64,000 bases of DNA from Microbacterium horticulturae (GCF_029094505.1 NZ_CP119108.1:2170001-2234000); one strand, 5' to 3'; counted from the first letter of the stretch, positions 27,659-37,574 are shown. Notes: a model not told the origin generated them from the letters alone. Program-made: numbers and translations.

Positions 27659-29551
27659 ATGCCTGTCACCCTGCCCTACGGCACCTGGCCGTCCCCGATC
27701 ACCGCCGAGGCCGCTGCCTCGTCCTCCCCGCGCCTCGACGGCGCGCGTTTCGTCGCGGACGATGTGTGGTGGGGTGAGTCGGTGCCGGCCGAAGGCGGCC
27801 GCATGACCGTGCGCTCACGCCGTCACGGCGTCCTGCTGCCGGCCCCGTGGAACGTCGGCTCGCGCGTGCACGAGTACGGCGGCGGCGCGTGGACGGCCTC
27901 CGACGACGGCCGCCTCTTCTTCGTCGAGAAGAGCGATCAGACCGTGTGGGAGCACACCCCCGGCGGCGCGCCGCGCCGGCTGACTGCTCCCGACGTCGGC
28001 GTGCGCTTCGGCGGCCTGTCATGGCAGCACGGGCACCTGCTGGCCGTGCGCGAGACGCACCGCGACGATCGGGTTGCCCACGACATCGTCGAGATCGTCG
28101 CTGACGCAACGGTGCGGTCGTTGGCTGCCGGGAGCGACTTCGTCGCCCATCCCGCCCTCTCCCCCGACGGAGAACGGCTCGCGTGGATCGCGTGGCACCA
28201 CCCGGACATGCCCTGGGACCGCGCCCAGCTGCGCGTAGGCCGGATCGGCCCCGACGGCGTCACCGACCCGGTGACGGTCGCCGGCGGTGACAGCTCGCCG
28301 GTGCAGCCGGTCTGGGTCGACCCTGATGCACTGCTGTATGCCGACGACACCACCGGACGCTGGAACCTCTGGCGGGTGCAGATCTCGGCCGACCTGGAGC
28401 GGCGCCCGGTCTCACCCGTCGACGCCGACACCGGCGGGCCGGTCTGGGTGCTGGGGACCCGCTGGTTCCAGCCGGTCGAGGGCGGACGTGTCGTGGCCGT
28501 CCGCACGAACGGGGGCGACGAGCTCGTCGTCATCGACGAGGCCACGGGCACGGCATCCCCCCTCCCCGTCGATGTGTCGGCCAACGTGTCGATCGAAGAC
28601 GCGCGGGGACGTCACGTGCTGGCGACCGGCGCCGGCGCGGCGGGGCCGCCCGCGGTCTGGCTCATCGACGTCGACGACCCGTCTGGAACCGAGCGCATCG
28701 CCGGCGGCGAGGCCGCCTGGGCGAGGGAATGGAACCCGACGCCGCGCGCCGTCACGTTCGAGGGGCCCCACGGCGAGGTCCACGCTTTCGACTATCCGCC
28801 GACCAGTCCTGCGGCCACGGCCCCGGCTGGCGAGCTGCCCCCGTACCTCGTGTTCGTGCACGGCGGGCCGACCTCGCACACCGGCCCCGCCGCATCGGCG
28901 AAGGTCACCTACTTCACGAGCCGCGGCATCGGCGTGCTCGACGTCAACTACGGCGGATCGACCGGCTACGGCCGTGCGTATCGCGAGCGCCTGCGCGGTC
29001 AGTGGGGCGTGGTCGACGTCGACGACGTGGCCGCGGCAGCGGCGGGCCTGGCCGCCGAAGGGCGGGCGGATGCCGCACGCCTGGCGATCGAAGGAGGCTC
29101 GGCCGGCGGTTGGACGGTGCTCGCCGCCCTGGCGAACACGGACGTGTTCGGCGCCGGGATTTCGCGCTACGGCGTGGGAGACGCCCGGGCACTGGCCTCC
29201 GATACGCATGACTTCGAGTCGCGCTACCTCGACGGGCTCATCGGTCCGCTTCCCGAAGCCGAGGCCGTGTACCTGGAGCGTTCGCCCCTGTCGCACTCCG
29301 AGCGGTTCAGGGTGCCGGTGCTGCTGCTGCAGGGCGCCGACGACCCGGTCGTGCCGCCGAGCCAGGCGGAGGCCATCCGTGCCGCACTCGCCGAGCGTGG
29401 CATCCCGCACGCCTTCGTGCTGTACGAGGGCGAGGCGCACGGCTTCCGGCGCCCGGAGACGACCATCGACGTGCTGCGCAAGGAGCTCGCGTTCCTCGGC
29501 GCGGTCTTCGGCTTCGCGCCCGACGGGGTGGACCCGCTGGCCCTGAGCTGA
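27659..29551 (+). CDS. S9 family (prolyl oligopeptidase-type) serine peptidase
   Basis: The 630-residue protein combines an N-terminal beta-propeller region (about 20-370, with repeats such as LSPDGERLAWIAWH) and a C-terminal alpha/beta hydrolase. The catalytic serine is in IEGGSAGGWTVLA, the Asp in LLQGADDPVVPPSQAE and the His in EGEAHGFR, with FVHGGPTSHTG as oxyanion region. No signal peptide, so it probably acts in the cytoplasm on short peptides, like acylaminoacyl or dipeptidyl peptidases; the substrate is not determined. It converges with hflX with 9 nt between stops. Confidence 0.9.
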   Translation: MPVTLPYGTWPSPITAEAAASSSPRLDGARFVADDVWWGESVPAEGGRMTVRSRRHGVLLPAPWNVGSRVHEYGGGAWTASDDGRLFFVEKSDQTVWEHTPGGAPRRLTAPDVGVRFGGLSWQHGHLLAVRETHRDDRVAHDIVEIVADATVRSLAAGSDFVAHPALSPDGERLAWIAWHHPDMPWDRAQLRVGRIGPDGVTDPVTVAGGDSSPVQPVWVDPDALLYADDTTGRWNLWRVQISADLERRPVSPVDADTGGPVWVLGTRWFQPVEGGRVVAVRTNGGDELVVIDEATGTASPLPVDVSANVSIEDARGRHVLATGAGAAGPPAVWLIDVDDPSGTERIAGGEAAWAREWNPTPRAVTFEGPHGEVHAFDYPPTSPAATAPAGELPPYLVFVHGGPTSHTGPAASAKVTYFTSRGIGVLDVNYGGSTGYGRAYRERLRGQWGVVDVDDVAAAAAGLAAEGRADAARLAIEGGSAGGWTVLAALANTDVFGAGISRYGVGDARALASDTHDFESRYLDGLIGPLPEAEAVYLERSPLSHSERFRVPVLLLQGADDPVVPPSQAEAIRAALAERGIPHAFVLYEGEAHGFRRPETTIDVLRKELAFLGAVFGFAPDGVDPLALS

Positions 29552-29560
29552 CGCGCGGAC

Positions 29561-31057
29561 TCAGCGCGCCACGAGGAACGGTGCGAGCTGCGCCGCAAGG
29601 TGCGCTCCCACGCGGGCGTGCAGGAAGGTGCCGCCCTCTTCGTGCGCTTGATCGAGGATGATCCCGGTCTCGTGCACTGCGGAGACGAGATCGCCCCGGT
29701 CATACGGCACGAGGGCGGTGACCTCGGCGGCCGGCAACGGCAGCGTCTGCTCGACGTGCTCGCGCAGTTCGTCGATGCCCGCCCCGGTACGGCTCGAGAC
29801 GAACAGCGCCGCCGGTTCCAGTCCGCGCAGCAGCAGCATGGTGTCGTCGTCGATGAGGTCGGCCTTGTTGAAGACCACGATCTCGGGGATGTCGCGGCCG
29901 CCCACGTCGCCGATGACATCGCGTACCGTCGCCAGCTGTGCGGCCGGGTCGGGGTGCGACGCGTCGACGACGTGCAGGATGACGTCGGCGTCGGCGACCT
30001 CTTCAAGGGTCGAGCGGAACGCCTCGACGAGCTGATGCGGCAGGTTGCGCACGAAGCCGACCGTGTCGGTGAGCGTGTATACGCGCCCGTCCGCCGTCTC
30101 GGATCGCCGGACCGTGGCATCCAGCGTCGCGAACAGCGCGTTCTCGACGAGCACACCAGCGCTGGTCAGCCGGTTCAGCAGCGATGACTTGCCCGCGTTC
30201 GTGTAGCCGGCGATCGCCACCGACGGTACCGTGTGCCGCCTGCGCTCGGCGCGTTTGGCTTCGCGGGCGGGGCCGAATTCCTTGATCTGTCGGCGCAACA
30301 GTGCCATCCGGGTGCGGATGCGGCGCCGGTCCAGTTCGATCTTGGTCTCACCGGGACCGCGCGAGCCCATGCCCGCTCCCCCGGCACCGACCTGGCCGCC
30401 CGCCTGACGGCTCATCGAGTCGCCCCAGCCGCGCAGGCGCGGCAGCAGGTACTCGAGCTGCGCGAGCTCGACCTGCGCCTTGCCCTCCCGGCTCTTGGCG
30501 TGCTGGCTGAAGATGTCGAGGATGACGGTGGTGCGATCGATGACCTTGACCTTCACGACGTCTTCGAGGGCGCGTCGCTGGCTGGGGGCGAGCTCGGTGT
30601 CGGCGATCACGGTGTCGGCGCCCAGCGCCGCCACAACGTCACGCAGTTGCAGCGCCTTGCCGCGGCCGACATACGTCGCGGGGTCAGGATGCGGGCGCCG
30701 CTGCAGCATGCCGTCGAGCACGACAGCACCGGCGGTCTCGGCGAGGGCCGCCAGCTCGCGCAACGAATTCTCGGCGTCTTCGGTCTCGCCCTGCGGGTGC
30801 ACGCCGACGAGCACGACGTTCTCCAACCGCAGCTGGCGGTACTCGACCTCGGTGACATCCTCGAGTTCGGTGGACAGCCCGGGCACCCGGCGCAGAGCCG
30901 CGCGCTCCTCGCGATCCCATTGCTCGCCGTCGGTGTCGCCGCCCACGGCGCTCGTCTCGTCCTGCAGCGCTTGCGCGGCGCCGAACACGCGCACTCCGGA
31001 GTGCGCGTCGGCGCGCGCGAGGACGCGATCGACCGGGTCCGGCGTGGTCTCATCCAT
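29561..31057 (-). CDS. hflX: GTPase HflX
   Basis: HflX is a ribosome-associated GTPase that splits stalled or heat-damaged 70S ribosomes. The 498-residue protein has the HflX N-terminal domain (GTVVLDGMLQRRPHPDPATYVGRGKA-like region about 105-135), the linker GPGETKIELDRRRIR, and the G domain with GYTNAGKSSLLN (G1), DTVGFVRNLPHQL (G3) and VFNKADL (G4). The ATG (MDETTPDPVD) has TAGAGT 7 nt upstream; an ATG 13 codons earlier is less likely. Divergent from the methyltransferase gene. Confidence 0.93.
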   Translation of the reverse strand: MDETTPDPVDRVLARADAHSGVRVFGAAQALQDETSAVGGDTDGEQWDREERAALRRVPGLSTELEDVTEVEYRQLRLENVVLVGVHPQGETEDAENSLRELAALAETAGAVVLDGMLQRRPHPDPATYVGRGKALQLRDVVAALGADTVIADTELAPSQRRALEDVVKVKVIDRTTVILDIFSQHAKSREGKAQVELAQLEYLLPRLRGWGDSMSRQAGGQVGAGGAGMGSRGPGETKIELDRRRIRTRMALLRRQIKEFGPAREAKRAERRRHTVPSVAIAGYTNAGKSSLLNRLTSAGVLVENALFATLDATVRRSETADGRVYTLTDTVGFVRNLPHQLVEAFRSTLEEVADADVILHVVDASHPDPAAQLATVRDVIGDVGGRDIPEIVVFNKADLIDDDTMLLLRGLEPAALFVSSRTGAGIDELREHVEQTLPLPAAEVTALVPYDRGDLVSAVHETGIILDQAHEEGGTFLHARVGAHLAAQLAPFLVAR

Positions 31058-31064
31058 TCGATCA

Positions 31065-31070
31065 ACTCTA
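31065..31070 (-). promoter_or_regulatory. Predicted -10 element of hflX
   Basis: TAGAGT on the minus strand, 7 nt from the chosen ATG; supports that start. Confidence 0.5.
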
Positions 31071-31096
31071 GTCTCCGGCACGGCGCTTCCTTCCAC

Positions 31097-31102
31097 TACG
31101 CT
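31097..31102 (+). promoter_or_regulatory. Predicted -10 element of the RsmC-like gene
   Basis: TACGCT, 8 nt from the ATG, back-to-back with the hflX promoter. Confidence 0.4.
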
Positions 31103-31110
31103 GATGCATC

Positions 31111-31752
31111 ATGAGCGGTGACCACTACTTCAGCGCGTCGCCCGCCAGTGCCGAGAATCTCCGCACGATCACGGTCCGTCTGGCCGGTCGCGACATCGAG
31201 GTCACGACCGCCGGCGGGGTGTTCAGTCCCGACCGCGTGGATGCCGGAACCCAGGTGCTGCTGGCGAACACGCCTCCGCCGCCGCCGGGCGGCGACATCC
31301 TCGACCTCGGCTGCGGCTGGGGCCCGATCTCACTGAGCATCGCGCTGGATTCTCCGCACGCCACGGTCTGGGCCGTCGACGTGAATGAGCGCTCTCTCGA
31401 TCTGGTCCGTCGCAATGCCGCCTCCCTCGGCCTCGACAACATCAACGCCGTGCTGCCCGACGATGTTCCCGCCGACATCGTGTTCCGCGGCATCCGCTCG
31501 AACCCGCCCATCCGGGTCGGCAAGAACGTGCTGCACGACATGCTGCTGCGCTGGCTGCCACGGTTGGACGAGCGCAGCGACGCGTGGCTGGTGGTGCAGC
31601 GCAATCTCGGTTCGGACTCGCTGCAGCGCTGGCTCGCCGCCACTCTCGACGACACGTTCAGCGTTCATCGCGCGGCGACCGGCCGCGGCTATCGTGTGCT
31701 GAAGGTGCGGCGCCACGGGACCCCGATGACGGAGCCCATCGAGCTGCCGTAG
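31111..31752 (+). CDS. Class I SAM-dependent methyltransferase, RsmC/RlmG type
   Basis: The 213-residue protein is a single MTS-type methyltransferase domain. It has the SAM motif ILDLGCGWGPISLSIA near residue 70, VWAVDVNERSLDLVRRNA as acidic loop, and the base-flipping signature SNPPIRVGK, typical of N2-guanine rRNA methyltransferases. It lacks the extra N-terminal pseudo-domain of E. coli RsmC; single-domain forms are usual in Gram-positives. Target rRNA position is not determined. Confidence 0.85.
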   Translation: MSGDHYFSASPASAENLRTITVRLAGRDIEVTTAGGVFSPDRVDAGTQVLLANTPPPPPGGDILDLGCGWGPISLSIALDSPHATVWAVDVNERSLDLVRRNAASLGLDNINAVLPDDVPADIVFRGIRSNPPIRVGKNVLHDMLLRWLPRLDERSDAWLVVQRNLGSDSLQRWLAATLDDTFSVHRAATGRGYRVLKVRRHGTPMTEPIELP

Positions 31753-31775
31753 TGTGAGCCCTCGCTCGTCAGCAC

Positions 31776-32393
31776 TCAGCCCGCGTCGGGACCGGAGCGG
31801 ATCACGCGGCCATCCGCGGCATCCATCACCACGGTGATGCCGTCGTCGCCACCGAGGGTGACCTCCCAGGTGATGGTGCCGTCACGCTCGCGGTCGATCT
31901 CGGCGGCCGTGACCTTGGCGTCGCCGTCGGCATGCTCGGCTGCCGCCGCGAGGGCATCGCGCACGGTGAGCGTCGACGTCGCCAGCTTCGCGATGTCGTC
32001 GTCGGGAGTCGTGTCCTCGTGCTTGCTTTGCACGGTCGTGCCGTCTTCAGACAGCTCGAGGTCGAACTGCGTGCCGCCCCTGCCTGCGACCTTGACCTCC
32101 CACAGCGTCACGCCGTCATCGGTGTCGAGCTCGAGGTCGAACACCTGACCGTCGCTCACGGCCTTCTCGGCCGTGTCGATCGCGGTGAGGGCGGTTGCCG
32201 TCCGTGCCGATGCATCGGCGGAGGGGGTGGTCTCCGTGGCGCCGGGAACAGGGGCGGTGGATGCCGCGGGAGCCCCGCCCTCCGTGGTGGAGGCATCGTC
32301 GGGAGCAGTGCTCGCGCTGCACCCGCTCATCACGGCGACTCCGGCGACCACGAGCCCCGCCCACAGCAGCCTTCTCTTGTCTGTCAGCATCAT
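31776..32393 (-). CDS. PepSY-domain lipoprotein
   Basis: A 205-residue precursor with a lipoprotein signal peptide (KRRLLWAGLVVAGVAVMSGC; lipobox MSGC), an Ala/Thr/Pro linker, and two PepSY-like segments: AIDTAEKAVSDGQVFDLELD...TLWEVKV and AALAAAAEHADGDAKVTAAEIDRERDGTITWEV. PepSY domains sit outside the membrane and are thought to inhibit or hold peptidases or bind ligands; the role here is unknown. The first of two consecutive ATGs overlaps the upstream stop as ATGA; GGAGG is better placed for the second. Confidence 0.8.
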   Translation of the reverse strand: MMLTDKRRLLWAGLVVAGVAVMSGCSASTAPDDASTTEGGAPAASTAPVPGATETTPSADASARTATALTAIDTAEKAVSDGQVFDLELDTDDGVTLWEVKVAGRGGTQFDLELSEDGTTVQSKHEDTTPDDDIAKLATSTLTVRDALAAAAEHADGDAKVTAAEIDRERDGTITWEVTLGGDDGITVVMDAADGRVIRSGPDAG

Positions 32394-33454
32394 GTGCCTC
32401 CGATCGCGTCGCTCGGAATCCAGCCTATGGAACCACCCTGAACGGACCATGAGCCGCGGAACGACAGCGAGGCCAGCGCCGCGGAGATCGTGCCGAGAGC
32501 ATCCCGCGTCTCCGCGATGCGCTCGGGCGACGCGCCCAGCCTCGACCGTTCGAGCAGCACCGCGCCCAGATGCCGCGCCTCGTAGACGAGCGAGCGGGCG
32601 GCCGCCCCCTCGTCGGTGTACGGAAGGGCGCCGTAGCCGTCCCAGAAGGCATCGCGGTCCGGTGCGTTCAATCGCCGCGCCATCCAGATCGTCCAGTCCG
32701 CGGCCGGGTCGCCCCACCACGCCCGGTCGAAGTCCACCACGCCGGTGATCACCGGCTGCGCGGCCTCTGCGTGAGCGAGGAGCACGTTCGGCGTCCACAG
32801 GTCGCCCGCCAGCAGGCGTGGGGTCACAACGCCCTCGAACACGTCCGTGTGCGAAGCGACCCAGGCCGACACGCGCGGCAGGTCACCCTCATCGAGAGCG
32901 AGCGCGCGACAGTCCGCCGTGATCGCTTCGAACGCGTCGACGAGCGCCTCGGCAAGGCGGGTGCGCGGCGGCCCGAGCACGGCTCCGAACGCGGTGCCCT
33001 CGATCGCGTGCACCTCGCGAGTGATCCGACCGAGCTGCATGTAGTACGCGGCGCGGGCAGGGCCCGACAGCTCCCGAACCACCGGAATGGCGGGGACGCC
33101 CTCCACAACCGTCTGGAGTACGACATCGCGGTCCAGCACAGACCGACTCCCATCGAACGCGATCGTCCGCGGAACCTCGACGGACAGATTCGCCAACAGC
33201 GGCAGCACCGACACTTCGCTCTTGAGGAGCCGCAACTCGCTGCGCAACTCGTGGGCGGACGGCGGCCCCGCACGCAGGACGACCCGCGTGCAGTCGTGGC
33301 TGTCGAGGGTCACCAGGTAGGTGAGGTTGTACAGACCGCCGTGCAGTTCGCGCCACGACCGCACGTGCACATGGTCGCCGAGGGCGGCGTGCACGGCACG
33401 GTGGATCACGTCGGAGGGCAGCTCCGCGTAGAAGACGTCCGAGCGCGTCACCAT
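32390..33454 (-). CDS. Phosphotransferase family (APH/choline-kinase fold) protein
   Basis: The 354-residue protein has the aminoglycoside-phosphotransferase fold. The N-lobe (GGLYNLTYLVTL and TRVVLRAGPP) precedes a catalytic loop LLAGDLWTPNVLL and the metal-binding GVVDFDRAWWGDPAADW. In the catalytic loop the usual His-Gly-Asp is Ala-Gly-Asp; the catalytic Asp and Asn remain. Substrate is unknown; such proteins phosphorylate small alcohols as often as antibiotics. Start is uncertain: ATG here, the next codon GTG (better spaced from GGAG), or a TTG overlapping the dapF stop. Confidence 0.78.
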   Translation of the reverse strand: MVTRSDVFYAELPSDVIHRAVHAALGDHVHVRSWRELHGGLYNLTYLVTLDSHDCTRVVLRAGPPSAHELRSELRLLKSEVSVLPLLANLSVEVPRTIAFDGSRSVLDRDVVLQTVVEGVPAIPVVRELSGPARAAYYMQLGRITREVHAIEGTAFGAVLGPPRTRLAEALVDAFEAITADCRALALDEGDLPRVSAWVASHTDVFEGVVTPRLLAGDLWTPNVLLAHAEAAQPVITGVVDFDRAWWGDPAADWTIWMARRLNAPDRDAFWDGYGALPYTDEGAAARSLVYEARHLGAVLLERSRLGASPERIAETRDALGTISAALASLSFRGSWSVQGGSIGWIPSDAIGGT

Positions 33455-33480
33455 ATGCTCCGCCGCGTACGCATGACCCG

Positions 33481-34344
33481 TCAAGCCAGCGCTATCTGCC
33501 CCGAGAAGACGAGCTGCGCGGGCCCGGAGAGCAGCACATGATCGCCGACCATGCGCACACCGAGCGTGCCGCCGGGCACCTCCACCCGCCAGCTGTCGGG
33601 GGCCGATGCTCCGGCCCACTCGCGCACCGCGAGCGCGGCGGCGCTCACGCCCGTGCCGCAGCTGAGCGTCTCGCCGGCGCCCCGCTCGAACACCCGCATG
33701 CGCACCCGACCGGTGCCGTCGACGACCAGCGGGTCTGCGGGCACGACGAACTCGACGTTGGTGCCGGCCGGCGGCGCCGGTTCGAGGATCGGGATCGCCG
33801 TGAGGTCGAGCCCGTCAAGCTCGGCGTCACTGGACAGCGCGACCACCACGTGCGGATTGCCGACGTCGACCCCGAGCCCGGGCCGTGCCACCTCGAGACC
33901 CCGGGCGCGGACGAGCACGTCGCCGGACTCGACACGGAAAGCACCGAGATCTACCTCATAGCCGAGCTCGCTCCGGGTCATGCGCAACGGGCCGTTGCGG
34001 GTGCCGATAAGGATCTCGCCGTGCTCAGGCAGCTGCGCGAGGCCGGTCTTCAGCAGATAGTGCAGGAAGACCCGGATGCCGTTGCCGCACATCTCCGCGA
34101 TCGAGCCGTCCGCATTGCGGTAGTCCATGAACCACTCCGCGCCGGCGGCCGCGGCATCCACCCCCGCCGCAATCGCCGCGGACCGCACGACCCGCAGCAT
34201 CCCGTCGCCGCCGATGCCGACGTGGCGATCGCACAGGGCTGCCACCTGATCGGTCGACAGGTCGAGCGCGCCGTCGAGGTCGGGCACGATGACGAAGTCG
34301 TTGCCGGTGCCGTGGCCCTTGGTGAAGGAGATCGTGGTGGTCAT
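33481..34344 (-). CDS. dapF: Diaminopimelate epimerase
   Basis: DapF converts LL-DAP to meso-DAP for lysine and cell wall. The 287-residue protein has both catalytic cysteines: [10 protein letters not shown] near residue 95 and [12 protein letters not shown] near 225, plus N-terminal [12 protein letters not shown]. The ATG of [10 protein letters not shown] has TAGGAT 7 nt upstream; an ATG three codons earlier is less likely. dapA and dapB lie far away in this window, so the pathway genes are dispersed. Confidence 0.95.
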   Translation of the reverse strand: MTTTISFTKGHGTGNDFVIVPDLDGALDLSTDQVAALCDRHVGIGGDGMLRVVRSAAIAAGVDAAAAGAEWFMDYRNADGSIAEMCGNGIRVFLHYLLKTGLAQLPEHGEILIGTRNGPLRMTRSELGYEVDLGAFRVESGDVLVRARGLEVARPGLGVDVGNPHVVVALSSDAELDGLDLTAIPILEPAPPAGTNVEFVVPADPLVVDGTGRVRMRVFERGAGETLSCGTGVSAAALAVREWAGASAPDSWRVEVPGGTLGVRMVGDHVLLSGPAQLVFSGQIALA

Positions 34345-34351
34345 CGGGACC

Positions 34352-34357
34352 ATCCTA
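34352..34357 (-). promoter_or_regulatory. Predicted -10 element of dapF
   Basis: TAGGAT on the minus strand, 7 nt from the chosen ATG. It overlaps an alternative ATG, which supports the downstream start. Confidence 0.45.
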
Positions 34358-34365
34358 CGGGCGGG

Positions 34366-34893
34366 TCAGGATCGCAGAACCCGGTACCGCCCGCAGAGGA
34401 AGTCGCGGTTGCGCGCCGCCTCGACCAGTTCGAGATCGAGCGTGCGCGGTAGCAGCGGAGCACCCGCACCGAGCGTGACCGGGGCGTACTGGACCCACAC
34501 CTCGTCGAGAAGCCCGACGTCCGCGAACTGGCCCGCCAGTTCTCCCCCACCCACCACCCAGAGATCGTCGTCGCCGGCGGCCGCGGTCATGGCGGCGTGC
34601 ACGGGGCGCACATCGCCTCGTACAAAGCGGATGTCGGCGCCGGCAGCGACGGGCAGCTCGCGATGGGTGAACACCCATGTCGGCTGTGTGTAGGGCCACG
34701 GTCCGTCGTCGTGCGCGAGGATCCACTCATAGGTGGACGCGCCCATCGCCAGCGCGCCGATGCCCTTGATGAACGCCGAGTAGTGCATCGGGCCGTTCTC
34801 ATCGATGCTCTGCCTGAGCAGCCAATCGAGCGAGTGGTCGGTCGTGGCGAGAAACCCGTCGAGGCTCGACGCCGTGTATAAGTGGGTGGCCAT
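34366..34893 (-). CDS. RibD C-terminal / dihydrofolate reductase-like protein
   Basis: A 175-residue single-domain protein of the RibD-C/DHFR superfamily: YTASSLDGFLATTDHSLDWL at the start, GALAMGASTYEWIL, TWVFTHRELP and the NADPH-binding DDLWVVGGGELAGQF. True FolA is present elsewhere in the window, so this is a paralogue of the YyaP/YwjB type with unknown substrate. GAGGTG directly precedes the ATG. The frame is open upstream only as a shadow. Confidence 0.82.
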   Translation of the reverse strand: MATHLYTASSLDGFLATTDHSLDWLLRQSIDENGPMHYSAFIKGIGALAMGASTYEWILAHDDGPWPYTQPTWVFTHRELPVAAGADIRFVRGDVRPVHAAMTAAAGDDDLWVVGGGELAGQFADVGLLDEVWVQYAPVTLGAGAPLLPRTLDLELVEAARNRDFLCGRYRVLRS

Positions 34894-34945
34894 CACCTCA
34901 GCATGGCGGGGGCCACCGACACCGTCACGCGTCGGCGATCCGCCG

Positions 34946-35845
34946 CTAGCGCAGGCTTGCGGCATCCACCCCCGGATCCACCCACCGCAGACCCGCGTAG
35001 CGCTTGAACCACGACACCTGCCGACGCGCGTAACGGCGCGTGAGCGCCTGCGTCTGCGCGATGGCATCGGCCTCGCTCATCTCGCCCTTCAGCTGCGCAA
35101 GAGCCTGCGCGTAACCGATGGCGCGCGGGGCGGTCGTGCCGCGCTCCAGACCCGTGTCGCGCAGCCGGGCGACCTCGTCGAGCAGACCGTCGCGCCACAT
35201 CTGCGCGACGCGTTCGTCGAGCCGGGGCACGAGCTCGGCACGCTCGACATGGGTGCCGATGATGCGGGTGTCGGGATGCCACAGCACGGGCTCATCCGGC
35301 AACGCGGCACCGTGCGTGGCCTCGCCCTGCGCGAGCACCTCGAGCGCCCGGACGATCCGGCGTCCGTTGCGCGAGTCCATCTTCGCGGCCGCCGCCGGAT
35401 CCTGGGCGTGCAGTCGCGCATACAGCACCGCGGGTCCCTGTTCGGCGATTTCTTCTTCGAGCTCGGCACGCAGGGCGTCGTCACGCGGCGGAAAACGGAA
35501 GTCGTACAGCACGCTCGACACGTACAGCCCCGAGCCCCCCACCAGGATCGCGTCGGCTCCGCGCGCGAAGATCTGCTCGATCGCGGCGCGCGCCTCGACC
35601 TGATAACGGGCCACGGCCGCGTCTTCGGTGACACCGAGCACATCGAAAAGATGGTGTGGGATGCCACGGCGCTGCGCTTCTGGCAGCTTGGCCGTGCCGA
35701 TGTCCATGCCGCGATACAGCTGCATAGCGTCGGCGTTGACGACCTCGGCCGGCGTGCCCGAGTCGGCGAGCGCATCGGCCAGATCGAGCGAAAGCGCCGT
35801 CTTGCCGGTGCCCGTGGCGCCGACGATCGCCCACAGTGAGCTCAA
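34946..35845 (-). CDS. miaA: tRNA dimethylallyltransferase
   Basis: MiaA adds the dimethylallyl group to A37 of tRNAs reading UNN codons, the substrate for MiaB. The 299-residue protein has the P-loop [17 protein letters not shown] at its very start, [17 protein letters not shown] and later [10 protein letters not shown]. No ATG or GTG fits the conserved N-terminus; TTG at 35845 gives [12 protein letters not shown] with the right length and lies 4 nt after the miaB stop. The open frame continues upstream as a shadow. Confidence 0.92.
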   Translation of the reverse strand: MSSLWAIVGATGTGKTALSLDLADALADSGTPAEVVNADAMQLYRGMDIGTAKLPEAQRRGIPHHLFDVLGVTEDAAVARYQVEARAAIEQIFARGADAILVGGSGLYVSSVLYDFRFPPRDDALRAELEEEIAEQGPAVLYARLHAQDPAAAAKMDSRNGRRIVRALEVLAQGEATHGAALPDEPVLWHPDTRIIGTHVERAELVPRLDERVAQMWRDGLLDEVARLRDTGLERGTTAPRAIGYAQALAQLKGEMSEADAIAQTQALTRRYARRQVSWFKRYAGLRWVDPGVDAASLR

Positions 35846-35849
35846 CGAA

Positions 35850-37406
35850 CTACGGCCGCAGACCGATCGTGGGCATGCCCAGCGATACCGCGCCGCCGGA
35901 TGCACCGCCGTGCGAGGGCACCGCGCACGAGTCGGACTGCCCGCGCTCGTACGCGTCGCCGGCGCGGGTGCGACGAATGCGCAGCGGCGCACCGTCGGGC
36001 GCGTCGGCCAGGAGGTGGAAGGGGGCGGCATGGGTGATGGTCACCGTCACCATGTCACCCGGGCGGGGCAGGTCGGAGCCGGCCGGCACCTCGAAGTGGA
36101 CGAGCCGGTTGTCGCGGGCGCGTCCGGTCAGACGGTGGGTGGAGGCATCCTTCTTTCCTTCACCGGAAGAGACGAGTACCTCGACCTCACGGCCCAGTTG
36201 CATCTCGTTCTCTTCGAGCGAGATGCGCTCTTGCAGGGCGATCAGTCGCTCGTAACGCTCCTGCACGACCTCTTTGGGCACCTGGTCTTCCATGGTCGCG
36301 GCGGGCGTGCCCTCGCGGATCGAGTACTGGAAGGTGAAGGCGCTGGAGAACCGGGCCTGCTCGACCACGCGCATGGTGTCTTCGAAGTCTTCGTCGGTCT
36401 CGCCGGGGAAGCCCACGATGATGTCGGTCGTGATGGCGGCGTCGGGCATCTTCGCGCGGACGCGATCGAGGATGCCCAGGAACTTCGCGCTGCGGTAGGA
36501 GCGGCGCATCGCCTTGAGGACGCGGTCGCTGCCCGATTGCAACGGCATGTGCAGTTGCGGCATGACGTTCGGCGTCTCTGCCATCGCGTCGATGACGTCG
36601 TCGGTGAACATCGCCGGATGCGGGCTCGTGAAGCGCACGCGCTCGAGCCCCTCGATGTCGCCGGTCGCGCGCAGCAGCTTCGCGAACGCCTGCCGGTCGC
36701 CGAATTCGACGCCGTAGGAGTTCACGTTCTGGCCGAGCAGCGTCACCTCGACGGCCCCGTCGTCGACGAGCAGGCGGATCTCGTTCAGGATGTCGCCGGG
36801 CCGGCGGTCCTTCTCCTTGCCGCGCAGGCTCGGGACGATGCAGAACGTGCAGGTGTTGTTGCAGCCGACGGAGATCGACACCCAGCCGCTGTACGCGCTG
36901 TCACGCTTGGTGGGCAGCGTGGAGGGGAACACCTCGAGAGATTCGAGGATCTCGAGCTCGGCTTCTCCATTGTGCCGAGCGCGTTCGAGCAAGCCGGGGA
37001 GAGATCCCATGTTGTGCGTGCCGAAGACGACGTCGACCCAGGGCGCCTTGTCGAGAACGGCCTGCTTGTCCATCTGGGCGAGGCATCCCCCGACGGCGAT
37101 CTGCATGCCGGCGTGGGCGTCCTTCTTGCTCTTGAGATGCCCGAGCGTGCCATACAGCTTGCCGGCCGCGTTGTCGCGCACCGCGCAGGTGTTGATCACG
37201 ACGACGTCGGGGTCCTGATCGTCGGCGGCGGGAACGTAGCCGGCGCTCTCGAGAGAACCGGCCAGCCGCTCGGAGTCGTGCACGTTCATCTGGCAGCCGA
37301 AGGTGCGCACCTCGTACGTGCGGATGCGACCGTCGGCGTCGACGGCGGCGGCCGATGGCGCGATGAGCGTCGGCGCCGAGGAGACGGCAGAAGAGACAAG
37401 AGACAT
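35850..37406 (-). CDS. miaB: tRNA-2-methylthio-N6-dimethylallyladenosine synthase
   Basis: MiaB is a radical-SAM enzyme that adds the methylthio group to i6A37. The 518-residue protein has the N-terminal UPF0004 cluster cysteines ([20 protein letters not shown]), the radical-[11 protein letters not shown] motif near residue 170 and a C-terminal TRAM domain around 380-450. It is immediately upstream of miaA on the same transcript. TAGAAT lies 9 nt before the ATG. A tail of about 50 residues follows the TRAM domain. Confidence 0.95.
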   Translation of the reverse strand: MSLVSSAVSSAPTLIAPSAAAVDADGRIRTYEVRTFGCQMNVHDSERLAGSLESAGYVPAADDQDPDVVVINTCAVRDNAAGKLYGTLGHLKSKKDAHAGMQIAVGGCLAQMDKQAVLDKAPWVDVVFGTHNMGSLPGLLERARHNGEAELEILESLEVFPSTLPTKRDSAYSGWVSISVGCNNTCTFCIVPSLRGKEKDRRPGDILNEIRLLVDDGAVEVTLLGQNVNSYGVEFGDRQAFAKLLRATGDIEGLERVRFTSPHPAMFTDDVIDAMAETPNVMPQLHMPLQSGSDRVLKAMRRSYRSAKFLGILDRVRAKMPDAAITTDIIVGFPGETDEDFEDTMRVVEQARFSSAFTFQYSIREGTPAATMEDQVPKEVVQERYERLIALQERISLEENEMQLGREVEVLVSSGEGKKDASTHRLTGRARDNRLVHFEVPAGSDLPRPGDMVTVTITHAAPFHLLADAPDGAPLRIRRTRAGDAYERGQSDSCAVPSHGGASGGAVSLGMPTIGLRP

Positions 37407-37415
37407 GATCAGGCC

Positions 37416-37421
37416 ATTCTA
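37416..37421 (-). promoter_or_regulatory. Predicted -10 element of miaB-miaA
   Basis: TAGAAT on the minus strand, 9 nt from the miaB ATG. Confidence 0.4.
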
Positions 37422-37522
37422 CGAGGCGACGAGCGGGTTCGGGCCCGCACCGACGCGGGAGCGGGCTGGGCCGCCATAGGACTTTCATCACCGGCCGAAA
37501 CGTCTTCCATCGCCACGCCGCG

Positions 37523-37528
37523 TACCGT
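37523..37528 (+). promoter_or_regulatory. Possible -10 element of the export operon
   Basis: TACCGT lies about 46 nt before the first adaptor gene. It is a weak call; the 168-bp divergent gap with miaB holds no other clear hexamer for the rightward operon. Confidence 0.25.
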
Positions 37529-37574
37529 CGTCGCCGACCCGCATCGCGAGCTCACCCGAGGAGAGCCGATCCGC

